Shown: piece after piece, positions 63,045 through 64,000 of the stretch
Numbering within the stretch: position 1 is the first letter of the stretch
Layout of the letters: each line of letters begins with the position of its first letter
From: Paucilactobacillus suebicus DSM 5007 = KCTC 3549
GTDB lineage: Bacteria; Bacillota; Bacilli; Lactobacillales; Lactobacillaceae
Direction of reading: 5' to 3'
NCBI RefSeq assembly: GCF_001434475.1
Contig: NZ_AZGF01000008.1
Span: 44,795 to 108,794, forward strand
DNA: 64,000 nt
The notes under the pieces: model-generated
Told to the model about the DNA's origin: nothing
Seen by the model: only the letters and a program-made list of their open reading frames with translations
Database searches by the model: none
Program-made: the position numbers and the translations under genes

Positions 63045-63163
63045 ATACGCGAAAGAGACTAGGACATTCCGCTTAATCCGACAAATATCTCGTTCCAAAG
63101 ACCATGGAACAAGATATTTGTCACATTAATGCTCGTGTCCTAACCAGTCTCTTTCGCGTTCTG
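63045..63163. repeat. LIR-15: long bulged hairpin, type II
   Basis: GCGAAAGAGACT (63049) with AGTCTCTTTCGC (63146); bulge a63061 facing taacc (63141-63145); GGACA/TGTCC; type II loop ttccgcttaatcc / acattaatgctcg; inner stem GACAAATATCT/AGATATTTGTC; apex GTTCCA/TGGAAC. It lies between the divergent thrE and LOG genes. Confidence 0.92.
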
Positions 63164-63233
63164 ATAGCTTTTCACCCAACTTCCGTGTAAAATTGCCTCA
63201 TGAGTTATTAATTTAAAAAAAGAGGTGATCTTT

Positions 63234-63809
63234 ATGAAACTAACTGTCTTTTGTGGTTCTCGCTTTGGACGTGCTAATCAATATCAATTGGTTGCTAAAC
63301 AATTGGGTACCCAACTAGCTGCTCGCCATATTGAACTTGTTTATGGTGGCTCACAATCTGGTATCATGGGGACCATCAGTCAGGCTGCGCTTGATAATAA
63401 TGGTGACGTATTAGGTATCTATCCAGAAAATCTATTCAAATCCGAATTACCACGACACAACGCAACACGCTTAATTACAACAAAGACGATCGATGAACGA
63501 AAGAAATTGTTGCTAACTGAGGCTGATGCTTTCCTTGTTTTCCCAGGAGGTATTGGAACCCTTGAAGAATTGATGCAGGCATTATCATGGATGGACATTG
63601 GGCTTATTAAAACTAAACCAATGGGCGTTCTAAACATGAATGGTTACTATGATTCTCTTCGCCAATTACTAGATACGTGCAGCGAAGAACAATTTATGAA
63701 CCCAGCCATTGTCGACAACTGTTTGTTTAGCAATAATTATCAAGATTTGCTTGAAGATATTGTTAATGAAGCAGTACAAAATGGATTGGATGCTGCGGGT
63801 TCTAATTAA
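63234..63809 (+). CDS. LOG-family protein (phosphoribohydrolase)
   Basis: 191 residues. The PGGIGTLEE motif and its preceding helix (DERKKLLLTEADAFLVF) are the LOG hallmark; CGSRFG at the N-terminus is the nucleotide-site start. LOG enzymes split nucleoside 5'-monophosphates (cytokinin ribotides in plants) into base and ribose phosphate. ATG 63234 is after GAGGTG; an in-frame ATG three codons earlier overlaps that site. Confidence 0.9.
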   Translation: MKLTVFCGSRFGRANQYQLVAKQLGTQLAARHIELVYGGSQSGIMGTISQAALDNNGDVLGIYPENLFKSELPRHNATRLITTKTIDERKKLLLTEADAFLVFPGGIGTLEELMQALSWMDIGLIKTKPMGVLNMNGYYDSLRQLLDTCSEEQFMNPAIVDNCLFSNNYQDLLEDIVNEAVQNGLDAAGSN

Positions 63810-63827
63810 AGATGATATTGATAATTT

Positions 63828-63855
63828 GTCGGGGACTATAGTCTCCGACTTTTTT
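63828..63855 (+). terminator. LOG gene terminator
   Basis: GTCGGggACTatAGTctCCGAC followed by TTTTTTG. Confidence 0.92.
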
Positions 63856-63892
63856 GTCTGTTCATGGATTCCCATCTCTTTTCTGCTGCTTG

Positions 63893-63985
63893 GCTGAAAC
63901 GTGATAAAAAGGGCTGACTCCGTTCATATAAGCACAAAAAACGAGAATCCTAAGTTCATGGATTCCCGTTTTTTTGGTTCTACAA
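63893..63985. repeat. LIR-16: hairpin with left arm and apex but no matching right arm
   Basis: The left side follows the type I plan: GAAACGTGATAAAAAGGGC, bulge t63915, GACTCC, gttc, ATATAAG. The apex CAAAAAACGaGAATCC/GGATTCcCGTTTTTTTG around taagttcat is intact. After 63976 the sequence no longer complements the outer arm, up to the window end. A second AGTTCATGGATTCCC-like fragment lies at 63861-63875. Confidence 0.75.
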
Positions 63986-64000
63986 TATTTGGTACTGATA

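Noticed and set aside
4961..63985. LIRs as ordinary MITEs or insertion-sequence relics
   Set aside because: MITE copies share sequence; here the arms differ between loci while the fold is kept, and no consistent target-site duplications or transposase are seen.

Overview
The window looks like chromosomal DNA of a Lactobacillaceae species, probably a heterofermenter of the Levilactobacillus/Lentilactobacillus/Paucilactobacillus type. This is inferred from moderate-to-low GC, strong AGGAGG ribosome sites, a Ser-rich LysM autolysin with a KxYKxGKxW-like signal, a CopY/CopA copper operon, an isoleucine 2-epimerase-like enzyme, PepO, an Ntn amidohydrolase and GlnR boxes. I saw no rRNA, tRNA, phage genes, insertion sequences or CRISPR array.

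Layout. 1-9.5 kb: a hexuronate/xylo-oligosaccharide locus (uxaC, uxaE, GPH symporter on the minus strand; LacI regulator, second GPH symporter and GH43 beta-xylosidase on the plus strand) with palindromic operators. 9.8-13.5 kb: copper operon copY-copA-rhodanese-thioredoxin with a CopZ domain fused to CopA. 13.5-23.7 kb: greA, pnuC, a pair of overlapping MFS exporters, an ECF S-component with a pyridoxal-type kinase, a macrodomain protein, a guanine-class riboswitch before a xanthine permease, and a DHA2 exporter. 23.8-29 kb: PepO, a CopZ-like protein, an acetyltransferase and an AzgA-type purine permease. 29-33 kb: a MoxR ATPase/VWA-metallopeptidase/small-protein operon and glutamate-cysteine ligase. 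33.7-40.4 kb: small uncharacterised genes, a flavodoxin-fold oxidoreductase, a penicillin-V-acylase-like hydrolase, NAD(P)HX epimerase, a BCCT carrier and an acetyltransferase. 40.6-46 kb: a fused amino-acid ABC receptor/permease, an ABC exporter, and a two-component system whose response regulator is broken by an in-frame stop. 46-54.8 kb: amt with two perfect GlnR boxes, a cysteine-free uracil-DNA glycosylase-like protein, YdcF-type and LVIS_2131-like membrane proteins, the LysM glucosaminidase and an MFS exporter. 55-64 kb: an orphan metal-binding lipoprotein, an amino-acid epimerase with an APC permease, an SDR, a TPR-type regulator, a two-gene ThrE exporter and a LOG protein.

The most unusual content is a family of long intergenic hairpins, called LIR here. 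At least 15 loci of about 105-125 bp each are built to the same plan although their stem sequences differ: an outer stem; a 1-nt bulge facing a 4-5-nt bulge that usually reads (t)aacc or aaccc; a 5-6 bp middle stem; an internal loop (short in type I; a CGCTTAA / TTAATGCTCG pair in type II); a long inner stem; and an apical loop that is often AAGTTCA or AAAACC. About ten of them begin at, or supply, the stop codon of the neighbouring gene, always in the same orientation relative to that gene. Some have decayed into arrays of single arms or amplified in tandem. I do not recognise the family.
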